Below, one piece after another: positions 1-6,716 of a DNA stretch of 10,151 nucleotides (position 1 is its first letter; each line of letters opens with the position of its first letter). This DNA comes from JAYWAM01 sp043782425. Lineage in GTDB: Bacteria; Pseudomonadota; Gammaproteobacteria; Burkholderiales; Usitatibacteraceae. A model generated the notes under the pieces. It saw only the letters and a list, made by a program, of their open reading frames with translations. It was not told the origin of the DNA and made no database searches. The position numbers were made by a program, and so were the translations under genes. Location: NCBI GenBank assembly GCA_043782425.1, contig JAYWAM010000291.1, forward strand, positions 1 through 10,151. The letters are read 5' to 3'.

Positions 1-242
1 ATAGAAGATCAACCCCGTCTCATCCGGAAGACAGCGTCCCGACGCACAACATCGTAACCGCAGCCCTTTTCCCTAGACGCAGCGCTGCTGCGCGGCCAAT
101 CAACCCTAGCAAATCATTTTTAAAAGAACGAATTTTTCCTAGACGCGAGTTTTGAGGATTAAGCGCATTGCGTCAAGTGAAGTTTTGTTGACCGTGTGAG
201 GTGGAAGAATGTATTAATTGGCTTTGCAGAACGAAGAAGATT
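1..242. other. Gene-free left flank with a short direct repeat
   Basis: No reading frame with coding character was found here. The stretch lies just downstream of the stop codon of the tyrosine recombinase gene. It holds a near-identical direct repeat, TTTTCCCTAGACGC at 67-80 and TTTTTCCTAGACGC at 133-146, 66 bp apart. A 6-bp hairpin (CGCAGC, loop GCT, GCTGCG) lies at 78-92. Its position beside a recombinase gene makes it a candidate for the element end or for recombinase-binding sites, but no second copy was seen elsewhere in the window. Confidence 0.4.
67..146. repeat. Direct repeat pair sharing CCTAGACGC
   Basis: TTTTCCCTAGACGC (67-80) and TTTTTCCTAGACGC (133-146) differ at one position and lie in the same orientation, 66 bp apart, downstream of the recombinase gene. 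Arm-type sites of tyrosine recombinases often look like this, but two short copies are weak evidence. Confidence 0.35.
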
Positions 243-1394
243 TTAGTTGCTTTGATTATGAGGAAGCCCCCTTGGGGCGGATGAGGCAACGGCCTCGTTA
301 ACTCCGCTTTCCTCCTCGCTTGTTTCCGCGTCCAAGGTGTCTAAAAACACGCTGGCGGCGTTTTCCGGTTCGAGTCGAGACTCGCCCCGCTCCTGATCGT
401 TTTGCGTGTCTGCAACCTGCTTCAAACGCGCCGGATGCGTCGCGTCGTGGATCTCTTTCAACTTGGCAATCGATACCTGGGTGTAGATTTGCGTACTGGT
501 CAAATCGGTGTGGCCCAACAGCACCTGGATGAAGCGGATATCAGCGCCGTTCTCCAGCATGTGTGTGGCGCAGGCGTGCCGGAACAGGTGGCAGGCGCCA
601 GGCACGGTGATGCCAGCGCGCACGATGATCTGCTTCACATAGTCACCCAGGGTATCGGGATGGAAACCTGCGCCGTAGTCGGTTAAGAACAGCGTACCGC
701 CGTCAACGCTTGCCAGAAGCTGCGGGCGCACCTCCAAGAGATAACGCGCCACCCAGGCGCAGGCGCGCGCTCCCAAGGGCACCAGACGGTCCTTGGCCCC
801 CTTGCCCTCGCGCACGAACAGGCTGCCGCGCTTCGTGTCCACGTCGATCATGCGCAGCCGTGCCAGCTCAGTGCGGCGCACGCCGCTGGAGTAAAACACT
901 TCCAGCATCGCGCGGTCGCGTAGTCCCGATGGGGTGGTCACGTCGGGCTGATTGAGGATGGTCTCGATCTCACTCACGCTCAGCACATTCCTGGGCAGGC
1001 GCCGCGGCAGCTTGGGCAGCATCAGTTCGGCCGCAGGGTTGTACGGTGTGCGGTGGGTGCGGGTGAGCCATTTGAAATAGGCTTTGATCGGCACCAGTTC
1101 GGTCGCTTGGCTACCGAAGCTCAAGGGTTCGCCATTGGGTTTGCGGTAATGGTATAGATGGCGCTGGTAGCGCTCCAGAATGGCGAGCGTCACCTCGCCG
1201 GGCTGGCTCAGACCTCGCTCCGCGCACCACAGGATAAAGCGGCGCACGCCGCGGCTACGCTGGCGCACAGTGTCATCCGAGTAACTCATGGCGGCGGTCC
1301 AGTCGAGGAACTCGCGCAAAGCCCGAGACAGCGCGTTGTCGGGCAAGTCCCAGGCGCGCTTGAGATCGCCGTGGCGATGTTTTTTTCTAAGCAA
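243..1394 (-). CDS. Tyrosine recombinase, XerC/XerD-like
   Basis: Site-specific DNA recombinase that would cleave and rejoin DNA through a phosphotyrosine, probably to integrate, excise or resolve the element. The SAM-like core-binding domain covers about residues 22-115 and the catalytic domain about 138-318. The catalytic set is complete: R173 (SGVRRTEL), K198 (GKGAKDRLVPL), H269 and R272 (HLFRH), H295 (LLGH) and Y304 (IYTQV). The protein has 383 residues against about 300 for XerC/D. The excess is an N-terminal extension and an acidic tail of about 55 residues. The TTG start at 1394 overlaps the last 8 bases of the primase gene, and no Shine-Dalgarno is visible, so translation is probably coupled to the primase. 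A shorter start at the ATG of residue 36 would cut the core-binding domain. The family is sure; the native target site is unknown. Confidence 0.93.
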   Translation of the reverse strand: MLRKKHRHGDLKRAWDLPDNALSRALREFLDWTAAMSYSDDTVRQRSRGVRRFILWCAERGLSQPGEVTLAILERYQRHLYHYRKPNGEPLSFGSQATELVPIKAYFKWLTRTHRTPYNPAAELMLPKLPRRLPRNVLSVSEIETILNQPDVTTPSGLRDRAMLEVFYSSGVRRTELARLRMIDVDTKRGSLFVREGKGAKDRLVPLGARACAWVARYLLEVRPQLLASVDGGTLFLTDYGAGFHPDTLGDYVKQIIVRAGITVPGACHLFRHACATHMLENGADIRFIQVLLGHTDLTSTQIYTQVSIAKLKEIHDATHPARLKQVADTQNDQERGESRLEPENAASVFLDTLDAETSEEESGVNEAVASSAPRGLPHNQSN

Positions 1395-4300
1395 GGGGCG
1401 CGGCGGCTAAGGGTATCCCACGCGGGGACTCCGATCCGCTACACGCCTTCGCGTGTGCGGAGTCGTATGCGGCAGCAGCATGCGGGTAGGACGAGGTTTT
1501 TGTATTGCCGTGTAGGAGGTGCGTTTTGTGCGCGGTTTCGGTCGAATCGCTGGCAACGCTTATTGGATGCGGCTCTTGCGGTATTTCCTCACCCCGACCA
1601 CCCCCCGGCCAGGGGCCGACCGAGGGCCGACCAGGCCCCGACCAAGATTCACTTTGCCCCGACCGTCCAGCGTCGTAGGCATATTTGAGCGCCTCGATGT
1701 CGGCTAAACCGGGGAAGCGCAAGGTGTGCGCATCTTCCGGCGCATCGTAGACCAACTCGTAATCGAAGCCGCCGCTCTTGGTGCGATGCGTAACCAGGTA
1801 TTCCAGTTCGGCCAAGCGTGCCAAATGGATTTTTAATTGCGTATCACCCCAGTTGATCGCTTCGCGCAACGCGCGGCGGCTAAAGTGGAAATCGGCGCGG
1901 CGAATTTTTTGGGCGTCGCATGCGTTGCCGACGTGACGCTCAATTAGCTTGAGCAAGCGGCGCGTCTGCGGCGGTAACTCGTCCAAGGATCGGCCCAGGA
2001 CTTCGTGCGCAATGGCATTAGCCTGGGCAATATCGTCTAGCGTGACTTCGATGTACTCAATATTTTCTGAACGGCGGTGGTGGGTTTTTATTTCGCGCTG
2101 GTGCTGGTGCAAGAAGGCAATGCTGTCGATCAGGGTGAGGTACTTTTCGTGATCGCGGCGCAGGCGTGTGGTTTGATCGGGGAAGGTTAAGAATTTAGCA
2201 AAGGGGTTCAGCACATCGAGTGGGCGCAACAGGCGCTGCGCGTTTTGATGTAGCTGAATCAGGGCTTCTTTCTCACGCCGGGCGAGCAAGCCTGCCAACG
2301 TTCTTTTATCGCGTTGCAATTGATGAATCGCGCGCGTCTGCTCCCGGCCCTCATCCACCGCCAACACTAAACAGCGGTTCATCAGCTCTTCGTCAATGTC
2401 GCGTGCGGTGGTGGTGAGCAGTAAGGCCACCGGGCCTTCGACGCGGTATTGCTGCGTAATCAGATTGCCGGTAGTGGGGTCTTTGCCGGTTGATGCAATG
2501 GTCAGCTCACCTTCACTCTGCAACAGCTTCAAGGCATAGCTGGCGCGGGCAGCACCTTCTTCTTCGACGATGGCCAGACACTTGTGCTTTAAATTCGTCT
2601 CGCCCATGTAGAACAAACTCTGTCCGGTCATGGCGCTGTATTTGACCTTGGCTTCATTCGGCATGAAGGCCAGCACCGCATCCATCAGCGAGGATTTTCC
2701 CGCGGCACTGCTGCTTTGAATCACCACGCCTAAAGGGCGCTCCAGTAAGCGCGAAACAGCGGCTAAATACGCTACCAGCTTATTGGTGGTTTCACCGACT
2801 AAGCCGCACGCTGCAAAGTCATTCAGGATACGCTTTAAGAGATCGGGGGATTGCAGCAGGTCGAGCGCTTCTTTGCGCTCCGATTCATTTAGTTGCACCG
2901 CTGCCAGCGGCGCAGGCGCGAGCGCTTGTTTGATCTGCTCATCTTGCAGTTGTTCCAGCTTCAACAACACGCGCCCCAGGTCGGTTTTAAGCAGGTCTTC
3001 ATGGATGCGTAATTCAAGCCCGGCCTGGCTGACGAAGCTGGCGCGCGCACGTGCGGTGTAGAGATCAAGGGTATCCACATGAAACGCCTCGCCACACGAC
3101 ACCAAGACATTCACTTTGAGCACGGCGTAAGAGAGGTTCTTGGCAAGGCCGCGCACGCGGTAGCGCCGGTCGGCGAAGGTCAGCACGATTTCGCCATCTG
3201 TCACGATGGCGGCAATGCCTGCCCCGGCAGGCTTAAAGCCGGGGTCGGGCGCCGGGGCGGGCGGCACGGGGCTTGCAGGTAAAGGCGTTTCTAGAATTTG
3301 CTCTTTAGCAGCTAAAGGAGAAACCGCTTGCGGCAATGGCGCAATGAGGTCAAGTTTGAGGTCACAATTTGTGACCTCAAACGCAGGGACCACCGACCGC
3401 GTAGGCGCAGCCCCTTTACCGAGCCATAACGCTTTGCGAATCACGATACCTAAACTTTTGCTGGCAGGGGTGACTTTGAGTGCGTACTCGTTGGCGTCCA
3501 TGCCTTTCGGAAACTGAATGCGGTAGCACTCAATGCCCTCGCTCATCAAGCGCTCGGCCAATTTGTCAGCGGCGGATTCCCCTGCTGCGTCACGGTCGTA
3601 AGCGATCAACACGCGCTGGGTGCCATGCTGTTTGAAGGCGGCCAGATGGTCGGAGGTTATGCCCTCTACGCCGTAAGCAGCCGTGACATTTCGGAAGCCT
3701 GCGCACCAGAACGTCATGGCATCAATCAAGGCTTCGCACAGAATGATTTCTTTACTCGCTTGCAACGCTTCCACATTCCACACGCCTTGATGCGGGCCGG
3801 GCAGATACAGGTGCAACGGTGTGCCGGGACGTAGCCGCTCGGTGATCTTGCGGCCGTAAACTTCGCACACATTGTCTTGCTCATCCAACACCGGAATCAC
3901 CAGCGAGCCGTTGAAGTGTTCGTGGCCGCTGTCGCGCACGATGCCAAGCGTTTGCAAGCGGGTGCGAATTTCGCCACCGGCGACACGGTTTTTATCCGGC
4001 AGACGCAAGCCTAGCGTGCGATTGGCGTAGCCGAGTTTAAAACGCTCGATCAGTTCGGGATGATCTAATCCACGTGCTTTCAGATAGGTGAGCGCTTCCG
4101 GGCTTTGTTTGAGGGTCGCGTGATAATAGTCGATGACTTGTTTGAGTAAGGCTTGATCGTCGGCATCGAGTGACACCGGCGCGGGGAGTTTCGGCACGGT
4201 GGATTGCTTCACCGGCTTAGCCGCTGAGGAAACAGCGGGCACGCCTTCGCGTAACATTTCCACTGCGTGGCGGAAGCTGACGCCATTCTTTTTAATGACC

Positions 4301-4521
4301 CAATCAATGGGGCCACCGCCCAATCCACAGCCGAAGCAGTGCCACAGGTTTTTACTCGGTGTCACCGACAGCGAGGCCGTGTCATCCCCAGGATGAAACG
4401 GACAGTGCCCGAGCAAGTCACGGCCTACTTTCTTGAGCGCGATGCCTGCGGCTTCGATGAGGCGTTCGACCGATACTTCATTCTTTAGCCGCTCTATTTC
4501 TGTCTCTGGGATGCGTGCCAT
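1387..4521 (-). CDS. CHC2 zinc-finger/Toprim primase with C-terminal P-loop ATPase
   Basis: Multidomain replication protein that likely primes and helps unwind the excised element. Numbering starts at the ATG at 4521. A DnaG-type CHC2 zinc finger is formed by C40, H43, C62 and C65. The primase core follows, with a Toprim domain around residues 255-345: E263 (LCEAL), then D309 and D311 (AYDRDAAG). After a proline-rich linker (about 400-440), a P-loop ATPase begins with SSAAGKSS (K609) and has a Walker B-like LAIVEEE (649-655) and a possible arginine finger R716. A winged-helix-like part spans about 845-925. The last ~95 residues are Gly/Ser/Pro-rich and low complexity. The start is supported by GGAGG at 4529-4533, 7 nt upstream; a TTG one codon earlier is less likely. 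The gene is divergent from the XRE gene and overlaps the recombinase by 8 bp. P4 alpha is a functional analogue, not a close match. Confidence 0.88.
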   Translation of the reverse strand: MARIPETEIERLKNEVSVERLIEAAGIALKKVGRDLLGHCPFHPGDDTASLSVTPSKNLWHCFGCGLGGGPIDWVIKKNGVSFRHAVEMLREGVPAVSSAAKPVKQSTVPKLPAPVSLDADDQALLKQVIDYYHATLKQSPEALTYLKARGLDHPELIERFKLGYANRTLGLRLPDKNRVAGGEIRTRLQTLGIVRDSGHEHFNGSLVIPVLDEQDNVCEVYGRKITERLRPGTPLHLYLPGPHQGVWNVEALQASKEIILCEALIDAMTFWCAGFRNVTAAYGVEGITSDHLAAFKQHGTQRVLIAYDRDAAGESAADKLAERLMSEGIECYRIQFPKGMDANEYALKVTPASKSLGIVIRKALWLGKGAAPTRSVVPAFEVTNCDLKLDLIAPLPQAVSPLAAKEQILETPLPASPVPPAPAPDPGFKPAGAGIAAIVTDGEIVLTFADRRYRVRGLAKNLSYAVLKVNVLVSCGEAFHVDTLDLYTARARASFVSQAGLELRIHEDLLKTDLGRVLLKLEQLQDEQIKQALAPAPLAAVQLNESERKEALDLLQSPDLLKRILNDFAACGLVGETTNKLVAYLAAVSRLLERPLGVVIQSSSAAGKSSLMDAVLAFMPNEAKVKYSAMTGQSLFYMGETNLKHKCLAIVEEEGAARASYALKLLQSEGELTIASTGKDPTTGNLITQQYRVEGPVALLLTTTARDIDEELMNRCLVLAVDEGREQTRAIHQLQRDKRTLAGLLARREKEALIQLHQNAQRLLRPLDVLNPFAKFLTFPDQTTRLRRDHEKYLTLIDSIAFLHQHQREIKTHHRRSENIEYIEVTLDDIAQANAIAHEVLGRSLDELPPQTRRLLKLIERHVGNACDAQKIRRADFHFSRRALREAINWGDTQLKIHLARLAELEYLVTHRTKSGGFDYELVYDAPEDAHTLRFPGLADIEALKYAYDAGRSGQSESWSGPGRPSVGPWPGGGRGEEIPQEPHPISVASDSTETAHKTHLLHGNTKTSSYPHAAAAYDSAHAKACSGSESPRGIPLAAAPLA
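1589..1664. repeat. 11-bp-phased direct repeats in the 3' end of the primase gene
   Basis: Reading the plus strand, copies of the core CCGACC or GGCC end at 1599, 1610 (degenerate), 1621, 1632, 1643 and 1664. The steps are 11, 11, 11, 11 and 21 bp. The best units are GGGGCCGACC, AGGGCCGACC and GGCCCCGACC. Eleven is not a multiple of three, so the array does not encode a simple peptide repeat; in the protein it falls in the low-complexity tail (about residues 953-978). The spacing is close to one helical turn, as in replication iterons, but GC-rich slippage would also explain it. Confidence 0.6.
3354..3382. repeat. 29-bp near-perfect palindrome inside the primase gene
   Basis: The left arm GTTTGAGGTCACAA (3354-3367) and right arm TTGTGACCTCAAAC (3369-3382) are perfect 14-bp complements around a single T. 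A further GAGGTCAA at 3346-3353 repeats part of the left arm directly. It encodes part of the region between the Toprim and ATPase domains, just before the proline-rich linker, where sequence constraint is probably low. Such symmetry suits a dimeric DNA-binding protein or an RNA hairpin. Confidence 0.8.
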
Positions 4522-4556
4522 CAATCAGCCTCCGTGTAAAAACCTGTCAAGGGGGT

Positions 4557-4585
4557 TTGCAACAAAATAACTTGAGATGTATATT
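4557..4585 (+). promoter_or_regulatory. Predicted promoter for the XRE/toxin-antitoxin operon
   Basis: A -35-like TTGCAA (4557-4562) and a -10-like TATATT (4580-4585) are separated by 17 bp. Transcription would start near 4592, inside the ACTCA/TGAGT inverted repeat, about 10 nt before the ATG at 4602. Its -10 lies almost exactly on that of the opposing primase promoter, so the two probably interfere. Predicted from sequence only. Confidence 0.5.
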
Positions 4586-4608
4586 ACTCATATGGTGAGT
4601 TATGTCAA
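4581..4608 (-). promoter_or_regulatory. Predicted promoter for the primase-recombinase operon
   Basis: On the minus strand a consensus -35 TTGACA (plus-strand 4603-4608) is followed after 16 bp by TAATAT (plus-strand 4581-4586). Transcription would start near 4574, giving a leader of about 50 nt with GGAGG before the primase ATG. The inverted repeat at 4586-4600 lies in its spacer, an ideal place for repression. Confidence 0.55.
4586..4600. promoter_or_regulatory. Operator-like inverted repeat between divergent promoters
   Basis: ACTCA (4586-4590), spacer TATGG and TGAGT (4596-4600) form a perfect 5-bp inverted repeat. Further complementary bases outside it give ATTACTCA against TGAGTTAT with one mismatch. 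It overlaps the spacer of the leftward promoter and the predicted start of the rightward one. The adjacent XRE protein is the obvious binder. Confidence 0.5.
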
Positions 4609-5024
4609 CTCCCAATCTTAGGAGCGGCGATATACTGATGGCCTCGCAATCATATCCAGTGTGGCAATCGATGACTTCCGACGAGCAACAGTTTTTCAAA
4701 GCACTGGGAGCGCGTATCGCACAGTTGCGCCATGCGCAGGGACTCAGCCAGCAGGCACTCGCCGATCAACTCGGGATCGCGCAGCAAACGTTCGCCCATT
4801 ACGAGGTAGGACGTGCGCGCATGCCGGTTTCCTTATTACCCGAACTCGCCAAGCTGTTCGGTGTGGGGGTCGATGATTTGCTGGGTCTACGCAACAGCAC
4901 AGGCAAGCGCGGACCCGCACCAAAGTTTCAGCAACAGATCGAGCGCTTAGGCCAGTTGCCGAAGGCGAAGCAGAAAGTCGTGATGGCAATGCTGGAAGGC
5001 GTACTAAGTCAGGCGAGCCGCTAA
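4602..5024 (+). CDS. XRE-family (Cro/CI-like) transcriptional regulator
   Basis: DNA-binding regulator that probably represses its own operon and the divergent primase-recombinase operon. A classic five-helix HTH_3 domain spans about residues 35-95. ARIAQLRHAQGLSQQALAD is helices 1-2, GIAQQTFAHYEVGRARMP contains the recognition helix and the usual E-x-G-R turn, and LAKLFGVGVDDLLG closes the fold. A basic helical tail of about 45 residues follows. The start is uncertain. ATG 4602 has only a badly placed GGTGAG and a predicted leader of about 10 nt. ATG 4638 (MASQSYPVWQ) has AGGAG 13 nt upstream and would give 128 residues. The antitoxin gene begins 15 bp after the stop, so this is the first gene of a plus-strand operon. 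Confidence 0.88.
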   Translation: MSTPNLRSGDILMASQSYPVWQSMTSDEQQFFKALGARIAQLRHAQGLSQQALADQLGIAQQTFAHYEVGRARMPVSLLPELAKLFGVGVDDLLGLRNSTGKRGPAPKFQQQIERLGQLPKAKQKVVMAMLEGVLSQASR

Positions 5025-5039
5025 ACTTAAGGATCAATT

Positions 5040-5288
5040 ATGACGATGTTACAAGTAAAACTGGATTTACCCGATGGCCTTGCCAAGGAGGCAAGCAACC
5101 TGGGCTTGTTGGAACCGCAAGCGCTCCAGTCGATGTTGCGTGAGGCAGTACGCCGCCGCCACATCGCGCGCCTGACGGAAGCGCGTGAGCGGATCGCCGC
5201 TGCGGGTATCCCACCCTTGACGATGGAAGAAATTCAAACGGAGATCGAAGCTGACCGCGCGGAACGCCGCAGTAAGAACAGCGGCTGA
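5040..5288 (+). CDS. Putative antitoxin of a PIN-domain toxin-antitoxin pair
   Basis: An 82-residue, highly charged protein that probably binds and neutralises the PIN toxin encoded immediately downstream. The N-terminal segment VKLDLPDGLAKEASNLGLL resembles the strand plus helix of ribbon-helix-helix antitoxins. The middle (LREAVRRRHIARLTEARERI) is a long basic helix, and the tail MEEIQTEIEADRAERR is the kind of extended acidic/basic helix that wraps a toxin. AAGGA lies 6 nt before the ATG, and the TGA stop overlaps the toxin ATG by one base, the usual translational coupling. The assignment rests on size, composition and the adjacent toxin rather than on a recognised signature. Confidence 0.8.
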   Translation: MTMLQVKLDLPDGLAKEASNLGLLEPQALQSMLREAVRRRHIARLTEARERIAAAGIPPLTMEEIQTEIEADRAERRSKNSG

Positions 5289-5710
5289 TGCGGCTGGTAC
5301 TGGATACGAACATTGTCGCATCGGGGCTTTTATGGAATGGCACCCCGGCGCGGTTAATTGAGGCAGCACAGACCGATGAGGTGGAACTGTGCACCAGCCG
5401 AATCTTGCTGGCGGAACTCACGCGCATCCTGCAGCGCGCTAAGTTCATCAAAGCTATTAGTGCGACCGGTTTATCTATCCATGATTTGGTGATGGGTTAC
5501 GTTGAACTTGCCACACTCGTTACACCCATGCCAATATCTCCCACCATTCTCCGCGACCCTGACGACGATCATGTGCTCGCGTGCGCGCTTGCGGCAGATG
5601 CAGATTTAATCGTCTCGGGTGACAAACATTTGCTTGAGATCAAGTCCTATCAGAACATTCCCATCATCACCGCAGCCGAAGCGGTGCGCAGGCTTGCGGA
5701 AAGCGGCTAA
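5288..5710 (+). CDS. PIN-domain toxin (putative endoribonuclease)
   Basis: 140-residue PIN nuclease of the group annotated as putative toxin-antitoxin toxin component, PIN family (COG1569-like). Proteins of this fold cleave RNA with a cluster of acidic residues that bind Mg2+ or Mn2+. The residues are in place: D6 (LVLDTNI), E43 (LAELTRIL), D90 and D92-D94 (LRDPDDDHVLACA), and D112 (LIVSGDKHLL). The protein is full length and appears intact. Translation is coupled to the antitoxin through a TGATG overlap. Its place behind an XRE gene and opposite replication and recombination genes suggests an element-stabilising role. The RNA target cannot be read from the sequence. Confidence 0.9.
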   Translation: MRLVLDTNIVASGLLWNGTPARLIEAAQTDEVELCTSRILLAELTRILQRAKFIKAISATGLSIHDLVMGYVELATLVTPMPISPTILRDPDDDHVLACALAADADLIVSGDKHLLEIKSYQNIPIITAAEAVRRLAESG

Positions 5711-5711
5711 A

Positions 5712-5735
5712 GAGGGATATTACGAGGGATATTAC
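5712..5735 (+). repeat. Tandem 12-bp duplication carrying the ribosome binding site
   Basis: GAGGGATATTAC occurs twice back to back (5712-5723 and 5724-5735) just before the ATG at 5737. Each copy carries a GAGGGA Shine-Dalgarno-like core; the second is at normal distance from the start. The duplication places two ribosome binding sites in series. Confidence 0.8.
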
Positions 5736-5736
5736 T

Positions 5737-5937
5737 ATGAAAGCACATTACGATTTCAGCAAGGGACAGCGCGGTAAGTTCTATAACGCCGATGCGGTGT
5801 TTAAATTGCCGGTGTATCTCGATGAGAAGGTGGAAGCCTATCTCGCGGCGAAAGCGGCGATCAAGGGCATCGAACTCTCCGATCTGGTCAATGCCCTCCT
5901 AAAAAAAGAAATCGACATCATCGAAACCGTGAAGTAG
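5737..5937 (+). CDS. Small ribbon-helix-helix-like protein, possible orphan antitoxin
   Basis: A 66-residue protein. It opens with MKAHYDFSKGQRGKFY, a leader that resembles the YDFSKGxRG start of some BrnA-like antitoxins. After it, AVFKLPVYLDEKVEAYLAAK could form a strand and first helix, and ELSDLVNALLKKEIDII a second helix, the order expected for a ribbon-helix-helix dimer. It starts 26 bp after the toxin stop with a duplicated GAGGGA site upstream, so it probably belongs to the same operon. No BrnT-like partner follows. It may be an extra DNA-binding subunit, an orphan antitoxin or an accessory regulator. Function is not established. Confidence 0.65.
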   Translation: MKAHYDFSKGQRGKFYNADAVFKLPVYLDEKVEAYLAAKAAIKGIELSDLVNALLKKEIDIIETVK

Positions 5938-6014
5938 CACCCGCTATTTTTTTACCTGCATACCCTCGCGCCAGCTAGGGTTAGGGACGGATTTCTTTTT
6001 TTATTGAATACACA

Positions 6015-6626
6015 TTACGCACGGGAATTTTCTATACGTGAGCGCTTCACAATCGCCAGCACGGTGTTCTTGCTTACTTTGAATTCCTTGGCAATCCCCC
6101 GGTAAGACACGCCCTCATCCACTTTCTGCAACACCGCCGCGCAAATCTTTTTGCCTTTGATGCACTCTCCCGGCTGGCGGCCAATCCTAGCACCACGCGC
6201 TTTCGCCGCCGCCATGCCGGACTTCACCCGCTCCCGGATCAGGTCGCGCTCGAATTCGGCCAGTGCCGCCAACAGCGTAGCAATCAGCTTGCCTTGCGCG
6301 CTCATGAGATCGAACTGTAAACCGGTCTGCGCAATCAGCGATACCCCCCAGCATTGCAAATCGTGCAGTGAGTCGAGCAAGTCGCCGGTCGAGCGTCCCC
6401 AGCGCGTGAGTTCCGTCACCAGAATGGCATCGATGCTGCGTGCCCGTGCCAGCGCTAAGACAGCCTTGCGCTGCGCTCGGTCGCAACGCGCACCCGATAC
6501 CGTCTCGCGCCAAATACCCACCACCTCCATGCCGCAGCGCTCAGCATAGGCCACCAGATCGCGCACTTGCCGTTCACACGATTGGTCAGTGGTGGATACT
6601 CGGCAGTAGATGGCAACCCGTCCCAA
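6015..6626 (-). CDS. Small serine recombinase (resolvase/invertase family)
   Basis: Site-specific recombinase of the Hin/Gin/Tn3-resolvase size class (203 residues), acting through a phosphoserine link. The nucleophile is S11 in AIYCRVSTTDQ. R75 and R78 lie in LTRWGRSTGDLL, and R127 and R131 in the EFERDLIRER segment. The dimerisation helix (about 110-140) leads to GARIGRQPG and a C-terminal helix-turn-helix (about 168-197, YRGIAKEFKVSKNTVLAIV). The start is TTG at 6626, with GAGGG 5 nt upstream and the conserved strand beginning right after it. It lies 90 bp downstream of the second tyrosine recombinase on the same strand and converges with the toxin-antitoxin operon. Resolvase or invertase activity cannot be told apart here. 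Confidence 0.93.
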   Translation of the reverse strand: MGRVAIYCRVSTTDQSCERQVRDLVAYAERCGMEVVGIWRETVSGARCDRAQRKAVLALARARSIDAILVTELTRWGRSTGDLLDSLHDLQCWGVSLIAQTGLQFDLMSAQGKLIATLLAALAEFERDLIRERVKSGMAAAKARGARIGRQPGECIKGKKICAAVLQKVDEGVSYRGIAKEFKVSKNTVLAIVKRSRIENSRA

Positions 6627-6716
6627 TTAAGCCCTCATTGTTTCATCGCGCGCAAACCCACACCGCTGCGTGCCGCAAGGGTGTCCCAGTCAGACAACTC
6701 TTAAATTGCGACACGC

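Noticed and set aside
188..217. Rightward promoter TTGACC-18-TATTAA antisense to the recombinase gene
   Set aside because: Weak match and no gene to serve; reads only into the antisense strand.
266..278. GCCCC-CTT-GGGGC hairpin as terminator of the recombinase gene
   Set aside because: It lies inside the coding region before the stop and has no U-run after it.
5938..6014. Terminator between the convergent toxin operon and resolvase gene
   Set aside because: There are T-runs near 5947 and 5995, but only a 4-bp CCCT/AGGG stem could be found before the second, too weak to call.
92..6192. GCGGCCAATC...CCTAGCA shared by 92-111 and 6177-6192 as an attachment-site pair
   Set aside because: The right copy lies inside the resolvase gene in codons for a conserved RIGRQ segment and lacks 4 bp; a match of this length is expected by chance in 10 kb.
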